From Volvox africanus (lineage: Eukaryota > Chlorophyta > Chlorophyceae > Chlamydomonadales > Volvocaceae), in the NCBI GenBank assembly GCA_030268105.1, contig BSDZ01000008.1, positions 3,534,001 to 3,598,000 of the forward strand: a stretch of 64,000 bases of DNA. Reading direction: 5' to 3'. The first letter of the stretch is position 1, and the number at the start of each line of letters is the position of its first letter. A program made the translations under genes and the position numbers. Below the pieces are notes generated by a model. The model was not told where the DNA came from. It saw nothing but the letters and a program-made list of their open reading frames with translations, and did not search any database. Shown one piece after another: positions 49,255-61,800 of the stretch.

Positions 49255-50026
49255 AGAGACAGCACCATTTAATGGGTTGATCAGCGCCGGGTTGAAAGTT
49301 GAAAATAATAAGATTCAACACCTGGTGTTGTAAAGCTGAGAGCGCAGCGCCCGTTTCCATTCACCTTATCAAGGTACACCCGTTTACCTGCAGGGAAGAA
49401 GGGCGGCACACACGCACACGCGCGTGCGTGCTGTTAGTCAATAGTTACACATGGGTAGGCCAAGTAATGGTGCCACGGCATATCCAGCGTGGCTTAGATA
49501 TCTCGCGACTGGCCAGGCTGCGTCCAGCTTAAATACCTTACAACTGAGTTGCGAGTGCATGAGTCCCTAGTAGACGCAATTCACTAAACTGGATGAGCCC
49601 CACGTACTTACCAGTGAGGTCAAAATCGGGGAACTTTGCCGCCAGCTGAGACAGGCTGACAGTCTCCTGCACCATTCTGTTCGCTCAGGCCCAGGGAGAA
49701 GAGGGAATTGGAAGGGACGAGTAAGCAAGCGAGTCTGGGGTGCCACCTACTTCATCGCAAACAGGTGCATGACACGGCCTAGTATGCACTTACTTGTTGA
49801 ACTCTTGTAGGACGAGCTCACTTCGGAAGATCGGGCTGTTAAATAATTTGGCGTAATAGTCCTCGTCCGGTGTCGACCGTATGACGTGTCGAGTCCTTTG
49901 TTGAAACGTTACCCTGGAATTCTGACTGAAGCGCCTTAATTGAACGTAAGAACACGATGGATGTTCTTTTCCACGCCGAATCATGAGACTAAACTGGGCT
50001 GGCTGGAACACCAGAGCACTGGCCAT
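46603..50026 (-). CDS. plastid DUF1825-like protein with a 23-bp micro-exon
   Basis: Exons: 50026-49794, 49676-49612, 49387-49365, 49110-48971, 47730-47670, 47469-47362 and 46725-46603; 250 residues, all phases exact. The N-terminus is a basic, Ser/Arg/Gln-rich transit-like peptide ending before DEDYYAKLFNSPIFRSELV. The following core, FDLTGKRVYLDKMDEVSSRY then IFIKRLELSQDP and GLTYSQMF, follows the pattern of cyanobacterial/plastid DUF1825 proteins (GK..FI.QM....RY.IFMKR.ELS.D). The C-terminal third (GFRAMWEASFLGRVDLTYLF, then WLDDPNLGPFVAALW) is an extension I do not recognise. Its biochemical role is not known. The third exon is only 23 bases but is required to keep the conserved block in frame. 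Two introns are long (1240 and 636 bases). Family call is moderate, gene structure good. Confidence 0.65.
49214..49252. repeat. GA microsatellite
   Basis: A nearly pure GA run in the intron between the 23-bp exon and the following exon of the DUF1825-like gene. On the coding strand it is a CT tract. Confidence 0.9.
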
Positions 50027-51495
50027 TGTGAGATGGTGTCAAACTAATAACATAAATATATGACGAATTAGATACTCGGTAGTAAATCTACTTATGTGTG
50101 CAAGTAAGTCACTGGCCAACAGGATCGTGAGGTCAGCTACCGATATGTCACATGCAGGTGCGTGACGTTCCAAACGCTTTCTGTCTGAACTTATGTGCAA
50201 ATCCTCTGATCTTCACGCACAGACTCATCATTAGAGGCTCTTAGTCATGGCAGTGAATCGGTTGGTCGTTATGCGGGTCCGTTCCCCTCGCATCCATCGC
50301 ATGGCACATGCAGAGTCCCAAATCCTATTGGGCAGTAACATCTGTTCTTAGAATTAAGGTGGGCATATTCTTTTGGATGTGTTGCAAGCGTTCTCTCACG
50401 CGCAACGCCCCCTTCCCCAGTCATCTACTTCTTTTGAAATGTTAGGAGGAATGTTAAATTTTCATAATTCTACGTTCAAGGTTTTGCATCTCGAATTTCA
50501 AGTATGCCCGTCAGTACCTACCCTTTCGGTCAAAAAATGCTGCGGGGCTGACCTTCTCTATCAACACATCTTGTTATGACTAGTCCAGGAAAATTTCCAT
50601 GTTGTTGATAGGGGCTGAAGTTTTTTGGTTCATGTTTTGGGTGGTTGTGAGCCTCTCGGGAGGGATTGTGGGCTGTCGACGGCTGTCGCGCTGAACCGCC
50701 TACCGTGGCCAGGGACTGCCCGCGATTGCCAACAATGTCAAGACAACTGCTGTGACTGTACATGATGCCTGCCGTATATGTATCTGTTTTCATGGATGAC
50801 GCTGTACCGAGCCCGTACGGAAGATAGTATAAGGGCATGACAGATAGAGGGTTCGATTGGCAAATGGGCAAATGTAAAACGATTGATGCAGAGAGCGAAA
50901 ATCTTGTAAACAAATCACGCACAGTTTCAATTATTCGGCCAAGTGCTTGAACGAACGAGAGGCTACGGCCACGCGTATGTCTCCAAGCCACGGCCAGTGA
51001 AACATCCACACCCCGTTCCGACTTAACTATACCGTGGTCCAGTCCCAGAGATCACTTCTTGTCCTACCCAGGATCGGCTATCCAAACGGTTCCGCGTTAT
51101 TACGGCACATCTCTGCTCAGTCTCAATCATGCGCGCATTCGTGTGCATCCATGCTCGAGTTTTGCAATCAATGTATCAGGAGGCCACACTCTGGTCCCCA
51201 ACACCTTCTCCTACGGCTCCAGCCAATTGACGGCAATGCATCTTAACCTAAGCCAGCTGGCTCTCCCAGCTTTCAAATGCATTTTGGCCAAAGGACAACG
51301 ACTCCTTGCATATGGCAGACAGTTCCTGTTCAATAAACTATATCGCCCTCGCTCCCTGAAAACTTTTAAACATCGCCAAGCCAACATGCAGTCGTAAGCA
51401 GAAGCCCCTGGCAAACGTGCTCCTATTATTTGGTGGGCTGTATAGGTGCCACGTTGCTATCTCATCATCACAGTGCAACAACCAAGGTATATCAT
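50027..51495. other. intergenic region without a supported gene
   Basis: Frames up to about 160 codons occur on both strands but overlap and show no domain, low-complexity bias or splice logic. I see no repeat structure beyond scattered short words. Confidence 0.45.
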
Positions 51496-52622
51496 CTACA
51501 CCATCCACCACTCGCCCCATGCATCAACAGCAGCTCCATCCGTCAAACGATTGATAACCTTGGGATGCGCCTCTAGAGGCAGATCGGCGGGAGCTGGTAC
51601 AGGGGCCGATAGATCCCCAGCCGCCGCCACCACCGCTGCCACAGCCGCTGCCGCCGCAGCAGACAGATCCCAATGCTCCGCTAGCCGCGGCCAGCTCCTA
51701 TTGAAACTTGGCCACACCGAAACCGCTGTCGACGCCGACGAGTTCGCTATGGCCGTCCCTCCTTCAGTGCTCCCTGCATCCACTGTTTGACAAGGGGTAG
51801 CGCCTGCGCTGTTCGTCGTAGATGCCGCCGCTGGTCGCTCGTTTTTGTCATTTGGCATGGCCGCAGAGGCGATGAAGCTCGCGAGCAGCAGGCTGGCTCC
51901 GATACCCGTAGCTATGAAGGGAGTAGTGGTGACTGCCGCTGTCGCGCCCAAAGCACCACCTAATAAAACAGAACCAATAGACACTGCAACCGACGTGAAG
52001 GAGCTTTCTGTCGTTCGACAATCTTCTTTTGTCACGAGAGGTGTCTCAAGGTCGGCGTCCGAGCCGCTCATGCTTTTCACGAACTCCCTGCGGGCATGCA
52101 TAGGGGGTCAGCACACGTGCAGGCATTTGCACCACGCTGTCGCGACGGTGTCGTTATGAAAGACGGCTTACATAAAGTCCTTTCCGATAGAACGATTGCA
52201 AGGTGCTGACGCCTTAGGCAGTGTTTTGCTGAATTCCCATTTACAGATGCTCCCGAAGCACAAAGATGCAACCACAAAAGCAGTGGTAAGATAAGCTGCG
52301 GTCTCTATCCCCCATGTACCACGCCCTCGTTTTCCTCTGCTAAATTTGCTTACCTGCCCTGACTTGTGATAACTCACCATGATGCAGGTGGGGCGTTGCC
52401 GGTGCTGTGGGACGGGGCAGGACTGGCAGGCATCTGGAACTTGAAATCCAGATCATAAGGTTCAGAGGCGAGCGTCTCGTAATGCGTGTCTAAGCTGTCT
52501 GCGTTAACGTCGTCTTGACCTTCTGCACGCTTAGCTCCACTTGCATCCGTGAAGGATGTCTTCAGCTCGTACCAGAGGTTGCTAAGGGCATCCTGGATTA
52601 TTGCGCCAGATGCCATGCTCAT
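51496..52622 (-). CDS. small Ala-rich membrane protein, unknown function
   Basis: I do not recognise the family. The phase-consistent model is 52622-52378, 52228-52172 and 52087-51496; 297 residues. The N-terminal half is polar (SLDTHYETLASEPYDLDFKF). The last exon has two closely spaced hydrophobic segments (VSIGSVLLGGALGATAAV and FIATGIGASLLLASFIASAA), likely a transmembrane hairpin. A polar linker and an Ala-rich stretch with a poly-Ala run follow, ending GEWWMV. The middle exon is the least certain: the same strand also has an open frame at 52380-52168 with its own hydrophobic stretch, which could be coding in another isoform. The donor before the last exon (GTAAGC) and its acceptor agree in phase. 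Location in a membrane is likely; which membrane is not shown. Confidence 0.5.
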
Positions 52623-54403
52623 AATGCAATTACCTAGTAATGGCGCACTCCCGTGGGATACTCCAGCTCGTTATGCGGCTTGACCAAGGCTGCTGAAGGC
52701 TGCAATTTATGTTGCCAACTGCGCTACCACGTCTCTTGACGTCCCTTTCTGCTTTCCTATCCATTCATACGATTCAGGTCTATAAATTTACGGTTAAATC
52801 CTGGAATCATGGATTGGTAGCTTTCGTAAAAGTTGATAGCCGTTGGAGCTATCATGTTGGGAGCCGTTGACAGGCCGACGTGCGATCGACGACGCTACGA
52901 TGAAACAGTCAGCAGAACCCATTCTCCTGGCCAAGTAGCCGCGTTGCATCGTGTCGCGCTATTAATGTTAATCGCCTCCATTGTAGCACCCGCATGAATC
53001 CCCGAACCTATGGGGGAAACGTTACACAACACCTTTATACAATGGATTTAGTCGTGCTTAATTTGACAACGACGCTACATGAAGTTTACTTATTTAAATG
53101 TCGAAGTAACCATAATCAATTGGACATTATGTGACGCGACGACCGCGCAGATATTGAAGCGACATGCCGTATATAGTGATTTGTCAGCCTCTTGCCGAGA
53201 TTACTAAAGCATTTTGAATAAAAACCTTGCATATAATCAATAACTTAAAATTACATAATAACTAAAATGCGAGATATTAACTGCTTTTCTTCACGCCTTC
53301 ATTTAACTCCAGCACCTTATCTACCTCTGCGACTATCTGCATTTCCTCTTACGAAAGAACGAAATGTGCAAATGGTACTGTACTTCTGACGGCATTTCTA
53401 CCAACCTCAAGTGCTTGCACTGTGGAAAACGGTGAGTTGTGATGCGGCCACCAAACGCGTCATGAGCACGAAACAATACTAGTGGCACATGGCTGCCGGA
53501 GGCTACGCCTTATTAATTAACAACATTAACTTATCTCTGCTTGCGCCACCTGACCTTCTCTTAATAAAAAAAGGTTTGGATGACACCTGAGAAGCACGAG
53601 TGTATGGAAGTTTTTGCCCGTTACAAGTTCCGTATCATGCCCCTCCAAGCGTAGCACCGCTGGCCACTGAAGGCCAGTTGCTGTGCCGCTGAAAACATGT
53701 CAACCAATCCAGACTTCATGCTGTTCATTTCCCTCGAACTCCTGGACTACCCTTCATGCCTGCTCCGTGTTAGGTATTGTGCGGCCTGCCTGCACGGTGA
53801 ATTCCATGGAAAGATGGCGTCACTTAACAAATGCGGAGCTTGTGGGAAGAACCCCAGGTCCAAGCCCAATTGAGAACGTGGCAACTGGGCGGGCGCAAAG
53901 ACCCCACATACAGCGACCGATACGACTAGCAACTGACCCAATAATTCCCTTGCTACTATTTCAACATGGGCTGGCCAGGCTGAAACGCCGCTGGCAGCCT
54001 GATTAGAGTAGGTAGCTAGCACGTTCACGTTGGTATAGCCCCATGCCTCCATCCCACGTACGGTTTCATCTGTCATACTACTCTTTCGGTGCTCGTGCCG
54101 CTCTGTGGGACGTCCTATGATGCTAGGTGTGTCGGTCGTTATCCATGCAGCGAAGAGCACTGCGTGATTGCGGACACATTTGTGAGCGGTTGAGCATTTA
54201 CAAGAGTAAGGAAGGTTGCGAGTGTCTGTCACACCGAACTATTAGATATACTATACTTTATCTACTGACGGCGACATAGACGGCTGCGATGGGGGCTTGC
54301 GCTTTCATGAGCCTAAATGCCGGTTACTATTGCTCAGCAAGCTAGCAGAAACGCAGTGCATGGTTCCGTGCAGCCCTGTCCGTGGATCTAAACGAGCTCG
54401 GGT
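52623..54403. other. intergenic region, AT-rich in part
   Basis: No supported gene. The part around 52950-53330 is AT-rich. At 53826-53870 lies a sequence resembling the stretch at 56825-56870, both capable of encoding a Cys-x2-Cys element followed by PGPSP. This suggests decayed copies of one element. Confidence 0.4.
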
Positions 54404-54745
54404 TTGTTGCCTGGCGCGCAACTTCATTCATTACGCTGCCAATCAGGCGCGCTCTTGCAGATCACAGTGGCACTCCCAACTATGGGGGCGTTCAGCGATG
54501 CCAGCCTCGTGGTGCAACAGGCGGGTGAAGAATGCGAGGCGGAAACTCAGCGTACAAGTACCCCGGCAGCACCAAACGGCGACCCCAATCCCTGCCGCTC
54601 ATGCGCTATGCACAAATCCAACTGTCCATGCAGGCGGGAGGTGCGTGCCTGGTCTACTTTGGTGTTACCAAGTCCAAGCTGTACCTGGTACAGCGTGACG
54701 ACGAATGCTACAGCAAGGCCCTGGCGTTCGCCAGCACCTTCTGAG
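54404..54745 (+). pseudogene. YqaJ-like exonuclease remnant
   Basis: Two overlapping plus frames carry pieces that fit the YqaJ viral-recombinase nuclease fold. The first has LPTMGAFSDASLVV, like the LGASPDG turn of the family. After a frame change comes RYAQIQLSMQAGGACLVYFG, then KLYLVQRDDECY, like the Q.Q..M...G...C core and terminal RDE element. No single frame joins them and flanking parts are missing, so this is probably a decayed copy. YqaJ nucleases occur in phages, giant viruses and eukaryotic transposons. The match is pattern-based and modest. Confidence 0.35.
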
Positions 54746-55218
54746 GCAAGCACCACCTGCTTGTACTGGGGAGGCGAGCGATATGTCCACTTCCTCAAGG
54801 AGACGGCGCTGTGCTGCACATTTGACACTGAATGTGAGATTGCAAGCGTGCGCAACGTTTGATGCGCACGCTTCGAGGATTAGCTGATGTTTTCGACATA
54901 GTTTCAGTATTAAGAAGTCGAAATGTTTTTGCTGTGTCGCAAATGGTGCTTTCGAGTGATAACGCGAAGGCTGAAGAATAAATGGAGGTTTAGACGATAA
55001 TATTTGTTCGCAACATATTCTTTATTGTAAACACTAAATATTGCAGAAAAATGTCAGTTAGAACTAAGCTGTTATTGAAAGAACAATGTTTTCACGTACG
55101 GCATTCGTCCAACCCAGCGAGACGCTGCACGTACATGGACCCCTTGAGCTTGCGCTTGATCTTTCTCTTCCTATTTCTTGGTACCGATTTTCTGTTACCT
55201 TACGTTTAGGATAGCAAG

Positions 55219-55545
55219 ATGGGTGGCGAGAACGTACGCCTTTTCATTAAGGGCCACATTCTGGGCTACAAGCGGTCCAAGGCCAACCAGCACAACCACA
55301 CAGCTCTCCTTAAGATTGACGGTGTGGCTACGAAGCAAGAGACCGCTTGGTATCTAGGCAAGCGCATCGCCTATATCTACAAGGCCAAGACCGAGAAGCA
55401 AGGAACGAAGTTCCGGTGCATTTGGGGCCGAGTTATGCGCCCGCATGGCAACGTCGGCGTTGTGAAGGCGAAGTTCACGTCCAATCTCCCTCCTATCAGC
55501 CTGGGTGGCGCTGTTCGCGTGATGCTGTACCCCAGCCGCGTTTGA
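55219..55545 (+). CDS. RPL35A: 60S ribosomal protein eL33 (L35a)
   Basis: A complete 108-residue frame without introns in the coding part. Family hallmarks are [34 protein letters not shown], the [11 protein letters not shown] loop and the C-terminal VMLYPSRV. It is a structural protein of the large cytosolic ribosomal subunit. Length matches the eukaryotic family (about 105-120). An acceptor-like TTACGTTTAG just before the ATG suggests a possible 5' UTR intron. A TGTAA signal follows the stop by 52 bases. The unbroken frame is notable beside its intron-rich neighbours; an expressed retrocopy is possible but no poly(A) tract is visible. Confidence 0.96.
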   Translation: MGGENVRLFIKGHILGYKRSKANQHNHTALLKIDGVATKQETAWYLGKRIAYIYKAKTEKQGTKFRCIWGRVMRPHGNVGVVKAKFTSNLPPISLGGAVRVMLYPSRV

Positions 55546-55596
55546 TTAGTGCCGTCGTCCACGGCGGCGAAGAGCGGCGGCATCGCTGCAGCGTGA

Positions 55597-55601
55597 TGTA
55601 A
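55597..55601 (+). promoter_or_regulatory. TGTAA polyadenylation signal of the eL33 gene
   Basis: Exact TGTAA 52 bases after the stop codon, in the GC-rich 3' UTR. Confidence 0.7.
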
Positions 55602-58600
55602 CTGCAGGTCCAGGTGTCTCTTTATCTTGCGTTATATTATAGTCACTGACCGCACAAATGATGGAAACTCATTCAGGCAAGCTTGATGCTCAGGCAGTGA
55701 GGACAGAAAGCGTCAGCAGAAATATTGTCAGCCTTAGTAAAAATAATCAGGGGGCGCTCACGTCATAGGACCATTCATGTTGGGGAGGCGTTGAAAGCTG
55801 AGTTTGGGTTGGGCTGCGCCAGGGGTGAGGCGCCTGTTGGATGCGAGCTTTCGCACAGCTGGTGTGACCGGGAGCCAGCAGGTCTATTTTGGGACCCGCC
55901 AGACCCGCTCCGCAGCCCTCTTTGCATGTGGTCCAGTGCCCTTGCTGCTGGTGGCTGCAATGTGACATAAGATAGCTCAGACGTGGCGCAAAAGGGGGAT
56001 ACCGTGGGGCCCTATACTACAGTTACAAATCTCGATTAGCTAGCAGGTAACCAGCAGGCTGGGCAGTACCGTCGTGAGGATCCCCCTTCGGATCGAAACC
56101 TTTGAAGGCAGATTTGCAACTGGAGATTTACATTAAAGAACTTGATTTAGAAGCTTTGCAGTAATACAGCAGTCGGGTGTGTAGAGAGTTGCGTTCACTC
56201 CTTAATGTATAGGCTGCCATGCATATGTAGCGTGCACGGCATGCAGCTTACCGTCAAAGAACGAAAGGATGAATTCTTCCTGCAACCTCACAACTAGCAG
56301 GCAGTGTGAGTCAAACCCCCAATAGTATAGCATGATGCCATTTTGAATGCAGCAGGCGCGCCCTTGTGTAGATAGGTAGGAACTCATATGATGCGAGCAT
56401 ACCGCTCAATTCCAGATGGAAGGGTGTCCCTAATAATGGTTTGGAAGCATAACCCATATGCGGGAGCGGAGTGACGGCGTTTGGAAACCCCTTGGTGCGC
56501 GCGTGGGTGTTCAGCCTCTAGGGCTCACTGTCAAGGAACATATGTCAGTACTACTACGCCGTCCGTCTCTCCGTCCGCTGTACACCACGTTACTACTGTT
56601 ACGCTGTCATGTGGAATAGAAAAGACACCACACCTGACTGTGGCGCACACCCCAGATTTCCATAACATATGGCGTGCAAATTAAATAAATCGATCCATTT
56701 TCTGCATTTTCTTTGTCGACCCTACGGAAATATACATCATATAGTAGTCGTATTTTACGGCACACACACATACAATAATTTGCTAACCCAGCATCTCAAC
56801 AGGTATACAACCGTTGGATTCATTAAATGTAACTCTTGTGCGAAGAAAAACCCAGGACCAAGCCCAAACAAAAAATATTATTATGTTTTACATCCCATTT
56901 ATAGTATATATTACAAATTATGTTACATTATGTAATATATTATATTATAATAAATAAAAACCCTAATGTATATAAGATAAAATAATATAAGGTTCTGCTT
57001 GGGAAAATAAGCAGTGCCGAACGACCTGAAGGGAAAAGCGGTTACACTGTGCAGCTGCCTGCCGTAAACCTGCCTATCCTACACCTATACGTCTCCAATC
57101 TGTACCCATACCCGTATTCACCCCGGTATTTTTTTATGTTTTTATGAGGATGAGTATATATATTCATTACTTGACTTGTACCTAAACTCATCCTCATAAA
57201 AACATAAAAAAATACCGGTCTGAATAACAGTGATTACAAACTCAAAATGGCAAAAACGCTAAGGGGAGAGCGCGGCGACTGATCAGGCACAATAGTTCCG
57301 CCAAAGCAAACGGATACGACTGGCCACCGAGTCGAAATAGCCGGTGGACGCTGATCGACCCTTATGGCCGGTTTGTGATGCATACAAAGTGCACGTTACA
57401 CAGGGGCCCCGCGTGCATTTTATCGCTATGTTTGATCTTTCCGTATACTAGATTCCCGTTTATTTCAGGGTACATACGCATATATATCCACACTTGCTCG
57501 TCCAGCAGCAGAGAGTTGTACCCTGTCTCACTGTTGTTAGCATGTTTCTCATGTACTGCCAGACCCGTGAGCAGGCTGCCCTGCCCGTGAGATAACTGCT
57601 CCATGTCCTACACTTGTGTACCGTGATCAGAGAGAATTACATGCAATGGACCGCTTATCTGGTTTGTGTAGCCTGCGTTAGTCGTTCACCTCTCGCGCGT
57701 GGACATACTAGAGGGTCATGGCCCTAGGTTTGGCCGGATGCGTGGGTGCCGTTTCCGCGCGAAGCTCAAGTGGTGGAAGTTATAGTGCCTAGGATCAATA
57801 TATTCCTTGGTAGGTTATGAATGCCCAACGGGATAGATCGCGATGCAGCTTCCTAGGTCCAAGCCTGGGAGACGGAGGGTATGTTACATTCAGGTTACCA
57901 GAGGTCAATCAGGTGTGGCTTTGGGATATTGCGAACGAGCACGTGCATATGTGTGTGGGTAGAGGACTGCTTGTAGCGAGGTGAACACCCGAAGCGTCTG
58001 GCTGTTTCTTCGTCATGTTCTCCAGTTTTCGTGACGACGCTTCTTATTTCTTTTCCGTGCACTTTATTGCGGGTGCTTTCGTGTCTGCCAGGCTCATTGT
58101 TGGCGCACGCTGGTTCTTAACTTGCCTTTCGGGACGCCCTGGCCAGATGCATGCCAGGCCATTCGATATCATCCATCTTATTCCCAGAAAGTGACAATAA
58201 AATGCTTGCTCAGTGTCACGCGAGGGCAGTCTGGGGCTGTACACAACCATGCTTGGGTCCAACACGTAACAGCACGGCATCTCGTATGGGCGAATCAACG
58301 GCATTTCCGTAGAAATGTTCTAGAAAGTTCTAGAAAGTTCTATCTGCTGGCCATATGAATGCTCGCCCGGGCAGGATTAAGCACTCACCAGCTGAAACAA
58401 CACAGAGAACCGCGTCGGCTCGCCCCAGCCCATCCCACCCCTTTCCCAACCCGAGCAAATGACGTCCTCACCCACCGTATCTCCATATGCATCCACCAAC
58501 GGGGGCGCTGTCTGGCACAATGCAAACACGCAGAGAAACGCTCGTACAAGCAGCCTTAGGAGGTTGTGTTCACCTCTAGATCGGCTCGCCATGGCTCCTT

Positions 58601-58832
58601 CTAGCCCTGGCTCAGCCCATCCTACCACGTGGAAGGCCCTGTCTGTGGTAGTTGCTCGTTACATGGACGCGTCCCCGCACGTTTTCCCATGTCCCTATTA
58701 GGCACAATATCCGCAGGGGTTCTTGCCGGAACACATGTGCATCCACACGCGCGCACATTTGAGGTTTTGCACTCGTGATCTTCGTGGGCATCGCAGACAA
58801 GGCTCCCAGCTCTCCTGCACTACATGCTATCA
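55602..58832. other. intergenic region with AT-rich island and long inverted repeat
   Basis: No supported gene. About 56660-57000 is strongly AT-rich compared with its surroundings and has a plus frame ending in KCNSCAKKNPGPSPN. A 33-base inverted repeat stands at 57123-57218. Remaining open frames look random. Confidence 0.45.
57123..57218. repeat. 33-base perfect inverted repeat, 30-base loop
   Basis: Bases 57123-57155 and 57186-57218 are exact reverse complements (arm begins CCGGTATTTTTTTATG). The structure would fold into a long AT-rich hairpin. It lies close to the AT-rich island and has no gene inside. Confidence 0.85.
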
Positions 58833-61800
58833 TCACTGCTGCAGGCTATGGAGTTTAGACAGCAGTTCCAGGCATTCGCTGATCAGAGCTATGTACGAGC
58901 GGGCCCGCTCCGTGTCTAAGGCGGGTGTGCGCTCCAACAATCCTTGTGCCTCGGTCATCCTGTATAGCGTTTTTGGGCGGCAGAGGACAGATGAAGCTTT
59001 AGTTATCACACAACCAAAGAACGAGAGCTTAAGACGGATTCCGGGCCGCTCATCCTCCAACATGAAATACACAAGCAAGGGCGTATATGGACAGGTTGTA
59101 TTGAAAAGGACATGCCGGGAGCAGCGTGCTGACAACCCGGGGATAGGAGCCTGAACCGTATCCAACTTTGCCGACTCTTAGCGCACTAAGTTTCTGCCAC
59201 CATAGCCATTGCGGTGCCTCGCGAAGCATGGCAGCTATGCCAACAAGAAAAAACGGCCAGGGAACGATACGTCTAAGAGCCCTTTCAGATGCTGCCTTTG
59301 ACAGAAATTGAGAAGAAACAGGGCATGTGCGTGTCAAATCATCTATCGTGACCGCGCAGGGACGCTCCTTTCGCGTTGCCAGTACTGCATTTTGTTGCAC
59401 ACTTGCTCAGTGAGAATATTGAAGCTCTTCAACGCCCGCCAACGCCTGCGACTCACTTGAGGGCCACTGTTCGACCTATGCTTAACAACAACGTGGTGCT
59501 GCTGGGTTGCTTGTTCCCGCCATTGCCGCTGTTGCCGCCAGCGCCTAAACCAGTAGCATTGCCGCCTGTACCCTGGGCTTGTCCTGCGTGGAAGGACGAC
59601 CCTTGTAGCGGCGGCCTTACTTGCGGCTGCTGCTGGCTTTCACTCCTCAGAGCACTCAGGAGGACCTCATGGGTAAACGAGGAGCCTCCCCCGGACTGGG
59701 GGGATTAGCCATGATGTCAAGACGAGCAAATGGACCGTTGTCAATATTGAAAGACAAGACAAGACAAGACAAGACAAGACAAGACAAGACAAGACAAGAC
59801 AAGACAAGACAAGACAAGACAAGACAAGACAAGACAAGACAAGACAAGACAAGACAAGACAAGACAAGACAAGGCAAAACAAGGCACGGCACGGCAGGGC
59901 ACGGCACGGCAAGACTAGGCATTGGTTTCACGTGGCTGTCAAGTATGACATGTAGCCAGCATGACCTTGCACTCCCTACGGCTCCTACCCAGGCTGGGAC
60001 CCCGGGTCACAGCTTCTCATCAATTGCACTCATCCTGCCACTGGATGCTAGGAGGTTGAAACATACGCGCATACATACACTAAATGCCAGAAATCAATAT
60101 CACAGTGCAGCACTGCACGCCATGCCACGTACATGCTCGCTCCCGCCCCCTCGTCATATAACCACCCAATCTAAGACCCTAACCATTCTGACTTACAAGC
60201 CCAAACGTGAAATCCTTCGACTAAATGTCTCGAACTCTAAAATTGCTCCCTTCGCCGCACCACATCTGTTTTACTCACCCGCTGTTGCGGTGGAGATGAG
60301 CCTAACGAAAAGGTCGCACTGCCAGCCGACATCGTGGTAACCGGCGCCACCGGCAAAAAGAACTGTTGGTACGTCAGCGGCGGTTGGGGCTGCGACTGCT
60401 GCAGCTGTGAATAAGTCTGCTGCGGCTGTTGGAAGTCGGCAGAAATATATGGCGCGCCACCACTTGGGATGGCTCCTGACGGCAGATGGGCCGGCGCGGA
60501 CACGAACGCAGGCAACCCTCGAAGTGCTGCAAAGACACGGGGATCCGGAGAACTTGGCTGTAGAAACGTGACTTGCTGCGACTGCGGCAGTGGCTCTGGC
60601 TGGGTTTGACGGTGCTGCTGCTGCGGCAGCGGTCGCAGTAACGACTGAGGGGGTGGCTCTGGCTGGGTTTGACGGTACTGCTGCTGCGGCAGCGGTGGCA
60701 GTAACGACTGAGGGGGTGGCTCTGGCTGGGTTTGACGGTGCTGCTGCTGCGACAGCGGTGGCAGTAACGACTGAGGCGGTGGTTCTGGCTGGGTTTGAGG
60801 GTGTGGCTGTGGCTGTGGCTGAGCGGAGATGGACCCGATAGCTAATTGGACAGCTGGTGCAGGCTCCGCCTGAGGTGGCTCCGCCTGAGGTTGTTCCTTC
60901 TCCCGCACTTCCTCCTCTCCTTTTTGCTGTTGTTGTTGCTCTTGCTGCTGTTGCTGCTGCTGTAGGGCATCAGTCTCCGGTACCACCCATGCATCGCATG
61001 CCACGCAGAACATGCGCTTGTTAGCTTTGGAACGGACCAACACGGTATTGCACCTGACAGGGAAACAAAGGGAGTCGGGCCAGCATATCGTCACATCGAC
61101 ATATGAGAGCAGGGAAACGAGAAGAACGGCCTTCAGCCGCGACCAGGTGCGAGCACGCTAATGGCGGCGCGATTCTGAAAGCATCACGAGAGCATCCAGC
61201 CGCCGAAGAAGAACCGCACCAGCACTAGCGCTTTCTATCTGGTCTTCCTACTGAACTCGTTTCCTTACCGCCTAGAAAGCACAGCTGATCCAACATAGAT
61301 CAAAAGTTCCGGATGGAGTACTCACTGGATCCGTGGATCTACTACCGCGCATCAAAAGCAGTGCTCCAAACACAGTCCCGGCGGCAGTCCATCTCTCCGT
61401 GGACAGTACCATCGCAGACCGGCAAAGGCCGTCTGCATCCCACAACCAAATACTTCATCAAATTCCAGGAAACCTTGCCAGGCGCGCGACCCTGCCATCC
61501 TTATCGACCTGCCACGCACGCAGCCCTGCTGTCCTCCCCCACCTGGGACAATACTTGTCCAGAAGCGCCCAGCCCTGCACAAATCAGATCAGATGAAAAT
61601 GCCTTCTAAGCGCGCCGCAATTAATTTGGGTGACTTCTATTCGTGTGGACATGCAAGAAGCATTGATATAACGGCAAACAGGTGACTCTGTTGGGTCTTG
61701 AGAGGCCACCGCGGTGAGGTGCAGCGGATCATCCTTACCGTGTGGATACACGAGGTTATGCAGGTGACAGATGCTTAGCACATTTGAACATAGCCGCCCT

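Noticed and set aside
52168..52380. Separate hydrophobic protein frame upstream of the small membrane protein
   Set aside because: It cannot be spliced in phase to the preceding exon without a stop; kept only as a possible isoform.
56825..56870. 2A ribosome-skipping peptide suggested by NPGP
   Set aside because: The upstream D-x-E-x residues of the 2A consensus are absent; Cys-x2-Cys precedes instead.
59751..59910. CRISPR-like array
   Set aside because: The units are contiguous five-base repeats without spacers, so it is a microsatellite.
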